Assembly (NCBI GenBank): GCA_026826555.1
Contig: JAKSZT010053766.1
Location: 806,596-870,595, forward strand
Direction: 5' to 3'
DNA: 64,000 nucleotides
Source of the DNA: Tolypeutes matacus
Taxonomy: Eukaryota; Chordata; Mammalia; Cingulata; Chlamyphoridae
Part shown: positions 1 through 11,043 of the stretch, piece by piece
Layout: each line of letters begins with the position of its first letter
How positions within the stretch are numbered: the first letter of the stretch is position 1
The notes under the pieces: generated by a model
Databases searched by the model: none
The model's input: only the letters and a program-made list of their open reading frames with translations
Told to the model about the DNA's origin: nothing
Position numbers and translations under genes: made by a program

Positions 1-271
1 ATGTTAAGTTTGAATGTCTGATAGACTTGCCAGTGAGGTTATCTGAGACTGTATTTGTAGTAATCTCTTCTGATCTATCTTTTTATCTATCACAGAAATA
101 GGTTCATTAACTCCATCTTGTGCTATGTCGAAACATGGCTGAATTTTTCTTAATTTCAGTTATTGTAAAATTAATTCTAAAATTAATTTAGTTATTTTTC
201 ACATTGTTTTTATAGCTTCTTGTTCTTTGCAGATAGTTTTATTTGTCCTATCTTTCTTTAAACATGATGAG
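1..271. other. AT-rich flank without an assignable gene
   Basis: T-rich sequence with no convincing ORF. It continues after the nested LTR at 2634-2860. The two sides together vaguely resemble minus-strand old L1 or HAL1-type sequence, but I cannot place them firmly. Confidence 0.4.
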
Positions 272-578
272 TGTCTTAGTATCTTGGCTGTTAAAATAAG
301 TACCATATAATGGGTTGGCTTAAATAACAGGGCTTTATTGACTCACAGTTTTGAGGCTAAGAGAAGTCCAAAATTGAGGTGAGAGCAAGGCAGTGCTTTC
401 TCCCCGAAGACCGTGGCATTGTGGAGCTGGCTGACAGTGATAGTTGGGCCATGGCTTTTCTGTTGCATGGCAATACCCATAGCAATGACTTCTCTTTTCT
501 CCTCTGGGTCCCTTGACTTCTGACTTCTTCCTGTGGCTTTCTCTCTGTAGCCTTCTCTATAAGGCCTCCAGTAATATG
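272..578 (-). mobile_element. MaLR-like solo LTR, 3' part (split by an L1)
   Basis: Read on the minus strand, this is the 3' part of an LTR whose 5' part lies at 2492-2633. The same LTR family occurs on the plus strand at 60321-60782: both share the segment for 'cctgtgggtgtgaaccca' and the start 'tgtggtrgktt'. The outer ends are TG and CA on the plus strand. The flanks are atgag (267-271) and gtgag (2634-2638), a 4 of 5 match to the 5-bp duplication expected of ERVL/MaLR elements. No internal viral genes are present, so it is a solo LTR. Confidence 0.75.
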
Positions 579-1255
579 AATAAACCAATTAGCAAATATA
601 TTTGGAAGGATAAGGGGCCCTGAATAGCCAAAAAGATCTTAAAAAAGAACAAAGTTGGAGGACTCTCACTTCCACACTTTAAAGCATATTACTTAGCTAC
701 AGTGGTAAACACAGCATGGTACTGGCATAAAGGCAGATACATTGACCAATATAACCAAATCAAGAACTCATAAATAGACCATCACATCTACAGTCAAGTG
801 CTTTTTGACAAGGCTGTTAAGACCTCCAAGCTGAGCCAAAACAGTCTATTCAACAAATGGTGCTGGGAGAACTGAATATCCATATTCAAAAGAAAGAAAG
901 AAGACCCCTATCTAACATCATATACAAAAATTAATGCAAAATAAATCAAGGACCTAAATATAAAAGCAACAACCATAAAACTCCTAGAAGAAAATGTAAG
1001 AAAACATCTTCAAGATCTTGTGATAAGCAGTAGTTTCTTAAACGTTACACCCAAAGTATGAGCAACAAAAGAAAAAAAATAGATAAATAGGACCTCCTCA
1101 AAATTAAACACTTTTGTACCTCAAAGGATTTTGTCAAAAGGGTGAAAAGGCAGCTGACTCAATAGCAGAAAATATTTGGCAATCACATATCCAAAAGGGT
1201 TTAATATCCATGATATACAAAGAGATCACACAACTCAACAATAAAAAGACATACT

Positions 1256-1542
1256 GTCCATTGAGGGTGGTGGGCCACACTTGTGGGAGATGTTTGTGTG
1301 GGATGTGGTGGGAGATGTGGGAGGTGGGCAACATGGGAATCCCAGTGGGTTCCGTGTAATATTTTAGGTAATCTAAGCACCTCTTAAAATATGTTTATAT
1401 ATATATAAATAACATTTTTGTAAGCAAATGCACATATATGCATATATATTTATATATCATTTTACAAATAGTGGTATGTATTGTGAAAATTTTTATTTTT
1501 ACCCACAATAAAAAAATAAATAAATAAATAAATAAATAATAA
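1256..1542 (+). mobile_element. 287-bp L1 3'-end insertion with 13-bp target-site duplication
   Basis: The 13-mer AAAAAGACATACT occurs at 1243-1255 and again at 1543-1555. Removing one copy with the insert restores a contiguous L1 ORF2 frame. The insert has a G-rich tract (1264-1330), a TA-rich stretch and a 3' AATAAA followed by an (AAAT)n tail. That is the layout of an L1 3' UTR. Positions 1409-1428 are identical over 20 nt to the reverse complement of 8493-8512 beside the A-tail of the young L1, which supports a 5'-truncated copy of a related family. No coding sequence is left. Confidence 0.75.
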
Positions 1543-2178
1543 AAAAAGACATACTACCCAATTAAAAAATGGCCAAAAGACTTGAAAAGACAATTATCCA
1601 AAGAAGAAATACAAATGGTGAAGAAACACATGAAAAAATGTTCAACATCACTAGCAATTAGGGAAATGCAAATCAAAACTACAATACGATATCATTTCAC
1701 ACCTATTAGACTGGCAACTGTTAAAAAGTTGGAAAACTGTAAATGTTGGAGAGGATGTGGAGAGGTAGAATTGCTTATTCACTGTTGGTGGGAATGTATA
1801 ATGGTACAACTACCATGGAGGACTGTTCCACAGTTTCTAAGGAAGTTGAATATAATAGACTTGCCATGTGACTTGGCAATACTATTACTAGGTATATACC
1901 CAGAGGAACTGAGAGCAGAGACACAAACAGCCATCTGCACACCGATGTTCATAGTGACATTATTCATGATTGCCAAGAGTTGGAAACAACCCAGGTGTCC
2001 ATCAACTGATGAATGGATAAACAAATTGTGGAGTATACACACGTTGGAATATTATGCAGTGGTAAGAAGAAATGAAGTTGTGAAACATATGACAACATGG
2101 ATGAACCTGGAGAACATTTTGTTGAGTGAAGCAAGCCAGACACAAAGGGACAAATACTGTATGATTGCCCCATTATGA
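1543..2178 (+). pseudogene. L1 ORF2p C-terminal fragment
   Basis: Open frame of about 210 codons ending in TGA at 2176-2178. It matches the C-terminus of L1 ORF2p: a Lys-His-Met-Lys-Lys-Cys motif, then Trp-Arg-Gly-Cys-Gly, then His-Cys-Trp-Trp-Glu-Cys (the conserved cysteine region), then the Leu-Leu-Gly-Ile-Tyr-Pro and Met-Phe-Ile blocks. There is no internal stop, but the endonuclease and reverse transcriptase are missing and the frame upstream is broken, so it is a relic and not a host gene. The apparent start near 1582 is an arbitrary TTG; the frame is open from the 1542 insertion junction. Confidence 0.85.
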
Positions 2179-2491
2179 ACTAAATATATTGTGTAAACTC
2201 ATGGAGTTAATAATTAGAAGATAGGTCACCAGAAAATAGAAGGAGGGTAAAGAATGGAAAGCTAAGGGTTAATCTGTGCAGAACTGGTAAAAAGGTTGTT
2301 TGTAAATCTTTGGAAATGAATAGAAATGGTTAAAACATATCATGTTGTTAGTAACTAGCAGCACAATTATGTGGGTATGACAGTGGTTGAAAGGGAAAGT
2401 CTAAGGTCATGTATATTACTAGAAGGAAAGCTAAAAACTGTAACATGGGAATCTATAAGATAATAAAACCTCATGTGAAACACGAATAAAA

Positions 2492-2633
2492 AAAGACCCA
2501 TTCTGATTCAGTTGGCCATACCTTAACTAAAATTCCATTTTCAAAAATTCCTTATTACAATGGGTTCATATCCACAGGAGTGGATTAAAATTAAAAACAT
2601 TTTTTTCTTGGGTACATAATTGAACCTACCACA
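2492..2633 (-). mobile_element. MaLR-like solo LTR, 5' part
   Basis: This is the other half of the LTR begun at 272. It ends with a reverse-complemented LTR start in the same family as 60321. The order LTR half, L1, LTR half shows that the L1 landed after the LTR was already in place. Confidence 0.75.
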
Positions 2634-5600
2634 GTGAGTATAGTTGTTCTAACACTATTTGTCTAATAATTATAATATCTGATGTCCTTGCAGATCTGTT
2701 TCTGCTATTTTGTCTTCTGGAGTCTTCATTGTTATCTTATTTCCTTGTGAACTTTGTTATCTTTGTTCCCTAGTTAACGCATATAGAAAATTATCTGTAG
2801 GGTTCGTTAAGGTCTATAAGATAGATGTGAACTCCTCCAGAGAGGTTGAAAGGTTGAAAGTGTTTTGAAGGCAAGAGCCAGGTGTGGAAATTGGAAGACC
2901 TCTTAGGGGCCTACTACAGTGGTTCATGAAGGAAGGGATGATAGCTATATTTGGGGGGGGGGGAGGGGGAGGGTGTGTGTGATGAATACAAGCAAAACTA
3001 CTTAGCAGAGACTTGGAGGATGAGAGTGCTAAGACTTTTGATGGGATCAATATCTAGCTGAAAGATGGAGAGTGTCAAGGACAGCACTTGGATTTCTGGC
3101 ACTGATAACTGGTTGGATGTTGCTGCCATTTCCTGAGATGAGAGACTGGAAGAGGAAACTCCTGCAGTTTAGTTTCTTCAGGTGAGTATGGGACAAGGCT
3201 ATTCCAGGTAGGGTGAACACCATTACCAAAACAGTAACAAGTAAGTAATGTATGTTCAGGGATTAGCAAGTAATCCACTTGGTCAATGTACGAGATTTAT
3301 ACAGATTCATGTTGGAGTTTGAAGAATGACATTTAAACACACCCCTCACCCTATTAAGAGGTAGAAATTCCTTAAGAAATAGAGCAATCAGACAGATGGA
3401 GAACAAAATATTAACGCTATGACTTAAAATGCTGTGTTAGACAATATGGCTTAGGAAAAGCAACCGAAGAAAGGGACATCCTAATAAGTAATGAATCTAA
3501 ACTTACCCTGTTCAAATTGCAGCCTTCCTGGTCCTATAAGCCAGGAAAAGACAGGAGAGTGCATGTTCCTTGCAAGAATGCAGATCCTAAATTTTCCTAT
3601 TAGATGCATCACTTCTCCTCAGAAAGGAGAGAGTGAGAAAAGAGCAGAATCTGCAACTCTCAACCCTTCTTCCATATGCCCCATTTAAGAAGGGAGAGCA
3701 GGAGGCTGTTTTCCCTACAAATAATACTGGCAATGGTGTCAGTACCTGAATATTCTAGAGCGAGAAGGGACTATGGAAGTCAAGTTGCGAACAGATGACT
3801 AAGTTCCATAAATATCAGGATACAAAAATTAATGTTTTACTTAGTGATTGAGGAAAACATGCAGGCTCTTGAATGGAAAAGTGACAGGATGAAATTTGTG
3901 CTACAGAAATCACTGGAAATAGTGACTTAGATAACGAAGAGGATGTGAAAATTACTGACCATAGAAGGTCCCCAGCTTTGATGCTATTATCAATAAATGA
4001 TAAGGGTCTTGGCACATTTAGATTGATCTTAGTTTTTAAGTCTTAAAATATATCTTTAACTGCTGGAGTAATCAAAATATTCTCTAATCATTAGAAAATT
4101 TTTGAGATTTGATTCACTAAGGAGTGACTTATACTTAAGGCAAAAATTAAATAACTACCTTATGAAAATGTGTAATTTTAAACAATCACCTTTTAAAGGA
4201 TACGTGTAGTCATCTGTAATATTAAGCACCCTCCACCCTCATTTTTGAGTACTAGACATTTAGGGTAATATCCGTGGACATATTAGACTTTAGCCACAAG
4301 TTTATTTATTTTTAAAAATTAGACATGCAGAATTACCCAATGTTGAAAATTTAAGCCATATTTATTAATTTCTTTATTTCTAAAAATGGAATAGAATTTT
4401 CAAAAAGAACAATTTACTAAACTACTAATGTGAGTTTTTAAATACAAAATAAGTAAAATCCTAACTAATAAATGAATAAAATAATGAGATTGATGGACCT
4501 GAAAAATCTTAGAAGCAAAAAGCTCCAAAGCCAATAGAATATTCTTGATTATTTCTTTTAAAAACTCTGCTCTTCTCCAGTGATGAATGATTTATATTTT
4601 ACTGCTGGTGATTTAGTAATTATTAACATCTCCATAATTAATGAGTAGAAGTTAAATCACATGTGGGAGTCTAATTTTTATTATATGAGACTTTTCATGT
4701 TTTCAAAATAATGTCTAATTTTTCCTCCAAGGAATAACAATTAATAGGTAATTTACAACATTGCCTTGTTCATATCTCCTGAGATTATTAGAGTGAATAA
4801 CTTTTTATAAGTAGAATTCTCTGGGCTAGAGTTTCTCATCGGTTGTAGCTCCGTGGACTCATGTTCTGAGAGAGCTGTGGATTTGGGAACAGTGAGAGCT
4901 AAGCCCAGGCTTGTTCTGCCTGGAAGTGTTTGGGTGTTAAGCACTGGAGCAGTGACTCCAGTGATCTTTGACCTTCTGTTGAAAAGTCAGTGTAAGCCTA
5001 ATGTTATGGGGAGCATTGAGCAGAGAAAAAGGAAAACATTTCTTACATTCTTCACAAGTAACAATGTAACTAGCAAACAAAACCACACAAAGCAAAAACT
5101 GAAAGGGTGAGGTTCATAGTGCTTACCGACTTGTCTAGGTAACCTGAGATTTCCAGATTTCTTCTGAATCCAGTAGTATTATAATCTTTAGTTCTGAGCA
5201 CTTGAATTCTAAAACAGAAATTCTATCCAAGGACTAGGGCTGTACTCTATTGAAACAATCACTGGTGGTAAAGCTTTCCCCTATGCTCATTTTGTAAAAG
5301 ATAGGCTTTGTAGATTAGTGGATTAGTGCTACCACTGCCAAAATGTACACAACTAGGAGACAATAAGGAGTCGACTAAAAGCACAATTATTAAGTAGTGA
5401 AGTCACAGCTGGATCTGTGTCGCTCTCAGTTTCTCCCTGCAGATGTTTTCAAGGCTTCACACTGTGTTTCCATGTAATGTAAAGGGCCTATAGCTTGAAG
5501 AATGACTTGGTTTATAGTTGCTTTCTAGGAGTTATACTTCATTATTGAAGCAGGGTACAACAATTAGAGGAGCATTATTACTTAGCCAATTTAATCTGCA

Positions 5601-6941
5601 TTTGGCTAGAACTTCAAGTTCTTGGGATAGAGTCCAATTGTTATGCAAATGTAGATTGCTGCCTTATTAAAGTTGACTCAAAGATGTGCAAAAAAGAAAA
5701 TCAGACATTTAAGTAGAAGATAGCACTTGTTTAGATAAAAATAAGAATTTAACTGGATTTGAATCCTGTTTAAGGCCAGACAAGTTTAGGCAAAACCCCA
5801 CTAATGAACACCCTTTCTTTGTTATTAAAACTTGTGAATTCACAATGTGTTCTTGCAGAACTTAAAGTCCTAACAAAGTTCTGTTAACTTTTCACTAGAT
5901 TGTATGAAAATAACTAAACAATTTTCTTAGAGACTAAAATTTGATTTAGAAATACTTGGTATAACATTCTACATAAAGATACATGCAATTCTCTAAAGTT
6001 TAATCAATAATCATTTTCATTAACATCTACTATGTTCATAGAATTTATAATAAGAGATTTCCAAGACAATATTTGTAAAAATATGGTTAAATATATTATG
6101 TAGAAAATATGGCTTTATACTAAACAGTTGTATTGAAGGTGAATGAATCAGAAATTTCTTTTAAAAATATGCTGAAATTGTTTCCTTGTCTTTACGTTTT
6201 AAATACATGAACGAGTAGCTATATAAATAAGAAAAGTGGTCCCCTCCTTAAGTTATCAGTCCTTTTAGTCATAGTGGAAGTCGCATTTCCTTTCTTTTTT
6301 TAAAATTTTGACTAACATTCTTATGACAAATTTCAATGGGAAATTCATGCCTCTTTGAGCTTCTGGTAAACGTGGTTCTTAAATACCCTGTTTCACAGGA
6401 TCTGCTACTCTGGGGCCTTCTCCACAATTTGCTAAATCTTAACATTATTTACTTAAAAAAATTAATTCTTATTTTTTTCAAGGAAATGCGTGTGCTTTTG
6501 TGTATGTGTGTGTGTAAAGTCCGTTCCTGGTCCCCTGAGACAAACACTCTCAATTTTATTTAGAGTTTATTCTTTCTCTGTTTAACTCTAAACCATGTGC
6601 TCATGCTACAGTTTCTCATTTATAAGTGTTAGAAATTGTCCTTTGACAATGGTATGTACTTTGGGAACCACTTTCCTGACACCTGCGCTTCTCCATTCCC
6701 CAGTTTTCCAAAATACTTATAGCATAGTTTCTAACAAAACTTGCAGCCATCAAATGCTCTGATGTGAGTAAGTAAATATTAATCTAGAGCCAAGTAGTGT
6801 ACTATGATTTTATTTCCATTTTTAATACAACTTTTTTCCTTGGTTAAATAATTTTTCACATTATATTTGTTTAGTTTTGTTAGTGCCTATTGCTCAGTTA
6901 GCTTCAAATACTATAACTTATCCTGATCTGCCAATTGCCCC
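2634..6941. other. 4.3 kb without a recognisable gene
   Basis: AT-rich DNA with only short unconvincing ORFs (under 90 codons). A G-run with short interruptions lies at about 2954-2971. I see no tRNA-like, rRNA-like or exon-like pattern and no young transposon. Confidence 0.5.
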
Positions 6942-7567
6942 TGTTTTAGTTTGCCAAAGGGCTGCTGATGGAAAATACCAGAAATGAGTTGGCTTTTATA
7001 AAGGGGATTTATTTGGGGCAAACTTACAGTTCCAAGGCTGTGAAAAGTCCAAACTGAGGCATCATCAGAGATACTTTCTCACCAAAGACAGCTACTGTTT
7101 ATTCTGTTTTCGGGGCAAGTTTAGCCAGATGGCCACCGAACTCTGCTGAGGTCTCAGCCTTTCTGCACCTGTAGGCAAACCTGGCTAAGGGATTGTCTAT
7201 TACTGGGCCTTTCCTCTCTCTCTGGGCCTCAGCACCTTGAGCTTCTCAGGGACTTTCCTCTTTGCAGCTCAGCTGTGGGTGAAACCTCTCTCTCAAGGCA
7301 GCAGAAAATATGAGGGCTCTCATTTTCTATCTGTCTGTCTGTGTGTCCGTTTATCTCAGACCTAGATTAGGGACAGAGACTCACTGACATACTTATGTCT
7401 CACTGACATAGTCCAATCCAAAGACCCAAAGTGATCTTATCAAGTAAATCTAATCAAAGTCCCCTCAACTGAATTTAATGGAATCAAAGGATATCACACC
7501 AGAGGAATAATTTGCAAACATAATCTTTCTCTTTTGGGGAATCATAAAATAATCTCAAACTGCCACA
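6942..7567 (-). mobile_element. Solo LTR (family A) with perfect 5-bp duplication
   Basis: The 626-bp element begins TGTTTTAG and ends GCCACA on the plus strand. It is flanked by GCCCC at 6937-6941 and 7568-7572. The same family appears at 20926-21405 (minus) and 25414-26175 (plus), sharing both termini. The 5-bp duplication and TG...CA ends fit ERVL/MaLR-type LTRs. No gag, pol or env sequence is attached. Confidence 0.88.
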
Positions 7568-7954
7568 GCCCCCAAATAATTTTGCCATACATTGACACAA
7601 CTTTAATTATATTTCAGGTACATTTTTCCATCCCCTGGATATACCTCCCTTTGAGCCTGCTGTCTTCCTCCTCTGAGGAAGTGGGTATAATGTGAAACTG
7701 TTCCCTTGGACTTTTTGTCACTTTCCTATACCAGATCTCTTGTTTCTGGGATGCTATCTTCTTCTCTTTTGGTCTGTTTGCTGTGTCCACAGAGAGTATG
7801 CATAGTGGTGCTCACAGATAGTATACATAGAAGATACATTTTTTTAAAATCTTGGCTAGCTTAGAATGAAGTATTCAACTTTAATAGTTGGTTAATATTA
7901 TGACAGTTTGGTTGTTATAAAAACTTTAGGTTGAATATTGTTTTCTTCAGAAAA

Positions 7955-8380
7955 GTGAAAACATTCCTACACTTTCTTGTTCCAAGGCACACTGAGATTC
8001 TGATGTTATTCTGATTCTTTATTCTTTTGTGTATGACCTAAGTTTCTTACTGGAAGCTCTTTAGCTCTCTTTATTTCTTGTTTTGTGGTATGTCATAATG
8101 ATGTCCCTTGGTATTTGGTGTTTGTGTTTCCAGTTTTTGTACTGGGCACCTTGTGGGCCCTTTCAGTCTGTAGAGGAACATTTAGTTCTGAGACATTTTC
8201 TCTCAATATTTCCTCGAGAGTTATTTCCCTCCATTTTTTTTTTTGTTGTTGTTGTTATATTTTATGGAACTCTAATTAGGAAAATTCACCTTCTAATTCT
8301 CCTCTGATTTTCCCTCCTATTCCTTGTTTCTTTAACTTTTGCTGCTACTTTCTGAGTGAACAATCATTTTATTTTATTTC
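7955..8380 (-). mobile_element. Old HAL1/L1 ORF1-region relic
   Basis: The plus strand contains diverged forms of a sequence common in minus-strand HAL1/L1 copies, such as 'gggcaccttgtgggccctttc' near 8143-8163. Frameshifts are common. The young L1 at 8381-13513 inserted at its right edge. Confidence 0.5.
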
Positions 8381-8399
8381 TTTTTTTTTTTTTTTTTTT
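8381..8399 (-). repeat. Outer A-tail of the young L1 (19 T on plus strand)
   Basis: This is a run of 19 T on the plus strand. On the minus strand it is an A-tail lying 16 nt after an AATAAA (8416-8421), which is the normal spacing for polyadenylation. Confidence 0.7.
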
Positions 8400-8482
8400 A
8401 CGTTAAAGAATTTTTTTTATTTTGGAGAGATATGTGCTGAGATATTGAGAGGTAAAAGCTTTTGATTTCTACCATTACTTTC
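8400..8482 (-). other. 83-nt segment between two A-tails; candidate 3' transduction
   Basis: Non-repetitive sequence between the inner (8483-8495) and outer (8381-8399) poly-T tracts. On the minus strand it contains AATAAA at 8416-8421. That structure is expected when L1 transcription reads past its own signal into flanking DNA. The alternative is that it belongs to the older host sequence and only the inner tail belongs to the L1. Confidence 0.5.
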
Positions 8483-8495
8483 TTTTTTTTTTTTT
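8483..8495 (-). repeat. Inner A-tail of the young L1 (13 T on plus strand)
   Basis: The T-run directly follows (in L1 orientation) the 20-nt block that is also found in the L1 3'-end insertion at 1409-1428. Confidence 0.65.
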
Positions 8496-8510
8496 GCTTA
8501 CAAAAATGTT

Positions 8511-8537
8511 ATATATATATATATATATATATATATA
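8511..8537. repeat. (TA)n microsatellite beside the 400-N gap
   Basis: An uninterrupted AT dinucleotide run leads into the gap. The related insertion at 1256-1542 has a short TA run at the corresponding place, so the repeat probably arose in the L1 3' UTR. Confidence 0.9.
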
Positions 8538-8937
8538 NNNNNNNNNNNNNNNNNNNNNNNNNNNNNNNNNNNNNNNNNNNNNNNNNNNNNNNNNNNNNNN
8601 NNNNNNNNNNNNNNNNNNNNNNNNNNNNNNNNNNNNNNNNNNNNNNNNNNNNNNNNNNNNNNNNNNNNNNNNNNNNNNNNNNNNNNNNNNNNNNNNNNNN
8701 NNNNNNNNNNNNNNNNNNNNNNNNNNNNNNNNNNNNNNNNNNNNNNNNNNNNNNNNNNNNNNNNNNNNNNNNNNNNNNNNNNNNNNNNNNNNNNNNNNNN
8801 NNNNNNNNNNNNNNNNNNNNNNNNNNNNNNNNNNNNNNNNNNNNNNNNNNNNNNNNNNNNNNNNNNNNNNNNNNNNNNNNNNNNNNNNNNNNNNNNNNNN
8901 NNNNNNNNNNNNNNNNNNNNNNNNNNNNNNNNNNNNN
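8538..8937. other. Assembly gap (400 N)
   Basis: Four hundred N. ORF frames that appear to cross it on either strand are artefacts. It hides L1 ORF2 from codon 681 on, including the expected reverse transcriptase motif with the catalytic Asp pair. Confidence 1.
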
Positions 8938-10979
8938 TGTCTCAGTGCTCGTGCAAGTACTTCTAAGACAATGTTAAATAGGAGCGGTGATAGTGGGCAT
9001 CCTTGTCTTGTTCCCGATCTCAGAGGGAAGGCTTTTAGGATTTCACCGTTGAAAATTATGTTAGCTTTGGGTTTTTCATATATACCCTTTATCATTTTCA
9101 GAAAGTTTCCATCTATTCCTATCTTTTGTAGTGTTTTTATGAGGAAAGAGTGCTGTATTTTGTCGAATGCTTTTTCTGCATCTATAGAGATGATCATGTG
9201 ATTTTTTTCTTTCAGTTTGTTTATGTGGTGTATTACATTGATTGATTTTCTTATATTGAACCATCCTTGCATACCTGGGATGAAACCCACTTGGTCATGA
9301 TGTATAATCCTTTTGATATGTTGTTGAATGCGATTAGCAAGTATTTTGTTAAGGATTTTAGCATCTAGGTTCATTAGAGAAATTGGTCTGTAATTTTCCT
9401 TTCTTGTGGTATCTTTATTTGGTTTTGGTATTAGGGTAATTTTGGCATCATAGAATGAGTTAGGTAGTATTCCTTCTACTTCTATTTTTTGGAAGAGCTT
9501 AAGTAGAATTGGTGTTAGCTCTTTCCGGAATGTTTGGTAGAATTCAGCTGTGAAGCCATCTGGTCCTGGACTCTTCTTAGTTGGGAGGTTTTTAATGACT
9601 GAGTCTATCTCTTTACTTGTAATTGGGCTGTTGAGTTCATCTATTTCTTCTTTCATCAATGTCGGCTGTTTGTGGGTTTCTAGAAACTTGTCCATTTCCT
9701 CTAAATTGTCATTCTTGTTGGCATATAATTTTTCAAAGTATCCTCTTATGATACTCTTTATTTCTGTGGGGTCAGTAGTGATATCACCTTGCTCATTCCT
9801 TATTTTATGTATTTGCATCTGTTCTCTCTTTTTCTTTGTTAGTCTGGCTAAGGGTTTGTCAATTTTGTTGATATTCTCGAAGAACCAGCTTTTGGTTTTG
9901 TTTATTGTTTCCAGTGCTTTCTTATTCTCTATTTCATTTAGTTCTGCTCTAATCTTGGTTATTTCCTGTTTTCTACTTCCTTTAGGTTTAGTTTGTTGTT
10001 GTTTTTCCAATTCCTCCAAGTGTGCAGTTAGGTCTTCAATTTTAGCTCTTTCTTCTTTTTTAATATATGAATTTATGGCTATGAACTTCCCTCTCAGGAC
10101 TGCTTTCGCTGCATCCCATAGGTTTTGATATGTTGTGTTGTTGTTTTCATTAGTTTCAAGGTAGTTACTGATTTCTTTTGAAATTTCCTCTTTGACCCAC
10201 TGTTTGTCTAAGAGTGTGTTGTTTAACTTCCATATCCTTGTGCCTAACCTGTTTCTCTGGCCCTTATTGATTTCCAACTTCATTCCGTTGTGGTCAGAGA
10301 AATTACTTTGTATAATCTCAATCTTTCTGAATTCATTGAGTGTTGTTTTGGGGCCTAGCATGTGGTCTATTTTGGAGTATGTTCCATGTGCACTGGAGAA
10401 GAATGTAAATCCCACTGTATTTGGGTGAAGTGTTCTGTATATGTCTATTAAGTCCAAATCTTCTAATGTATTGTTGAGTGCCTTTGTTTCTTTATTGATT
10501 CTCTGCCTAGATGTTCTGTCTAATGACGATAGTGGTGTGTTGAAGTCCCCTGCTATAATTGTAGAGGAATTTATTTCTCCTCTTAGTTTTTCCAGAGTTT
10601 GCCGCACGTATTTTGAGGCACCTCGATTAGGTGCGTAAATGTTGATGATTGTTCTCTCTTCTTGAGAGATTACTCCTTTTACTAATATGTAGTGTCCATC
10701 TTTGTCTCTTACAATAGTTTTGCATTTAAAGTCTATTTTGTCTGATATTAGAATAGCTACTCCTGCCCTTTTTTGGCTATTGTTAGCTTGTAAAATGGTT
10801 TTCCAGCCATTCACTTTCAGCCTCCTTGAATCCCTGGGCCGAAGGTGGGTTTCTTGTCGACAGCATATAGATGGATCATATTTTCTTATCCATTCTGCCA
10901 ATCTGTGTCTTTTGATTGGTGAATTTAATCCATTAACCTTCAGTGTTATTACTCGTAACGAATTTCTTACTTCAGTCAT
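8938..10979 (-). CDS. L1 ORF2p, N-terminal 680 codons (endonuclease and most of reverse transcriptase); partial
   Basis: ORF2p nicks target DNA and reverse-transcribes L1 RNA at the nick (target-primed reverse transcription). The frame is open for 680 codons from ATG at 10979-10977 and keeps the human numbering without indels. The APE-type endonuclease covers residues 1-239, with Glu43, Tyr115, Asp145, Asn147, Thr192, Asp205, Ser228 and His230 all present. Position 14 is Lys (codon AAG, 10940-10938), whereas L1s normally have Asn there. The reverse transcriptase includes the Pro-Gly-Pro-Asp-Gly block at 471-475, motif A with Asp600 (Ser-Ile-Asp-Ala-Glu-Lys-Ala-Phe-Asp) and the Gly-Thr-Arg-Gln-Gly-Cys-Pro motif at 656-662. 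The frame enters the gap about 20 residues before the expected Phe-Ala-Asp-Asp motif. ORF2p is usually about 1275 residues, so nearly half is unseen. It lies 64 nt after ORF1, the usual L1 spacing. Confidence 0.95.
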
Positions 10980-11043
10980 TTTTTCTTTGGGTTAATGTAT
11001 GTCATATGTTGTTTTGTTTCTCTTTTTGAGTTTTCAGTTGTTT

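Larger units (their letters stand above)
579..2491 (+). mobile_element. 5'-truncated L1 (ORF2 C-terminal part and 3' UTR) inserted in the LTR
   Basis: Plus-strand L1 that begins inside ORF2. Translation shows typical L1 stretches such as the Asn-Lys-Trp-Cys-Trp-Glu-Asn-Trp block near 850. It continues through the C-terminal zinc-knuckle-like region to a 3' UTR ending in an A-rich tail near 2484-2494. The upstream ORF2 part (579-1255) has stops and frameshifts. A second retroinsertion sits at 1256-1542. The LTR resumes directly after the tail, and a GAATAAA-like string is found at both edges. The lesions and incomplete duplication suggest moderate age. Confidence 0.85.

Noticed and set aside
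1582..2178. 198-codon ORF as a possible host gene
   Set aside because: Its sequence is the L1 ORF2p C-terminus and it lies in a truncated L1.
8462..9201. Long ORFs on both strands crossing the 400-N gap
   Set aside because: Their length comes from N translated as X. The plus-strand ones are also antisense to L1 ORF2.
9550..10995. Plus-strand ORFs of 65-192 codons
   Set aside because: All are antisense shadows of L1 ORF2, with a hydrophobic composition caused by the reverse complement of an A-rich coding strand.
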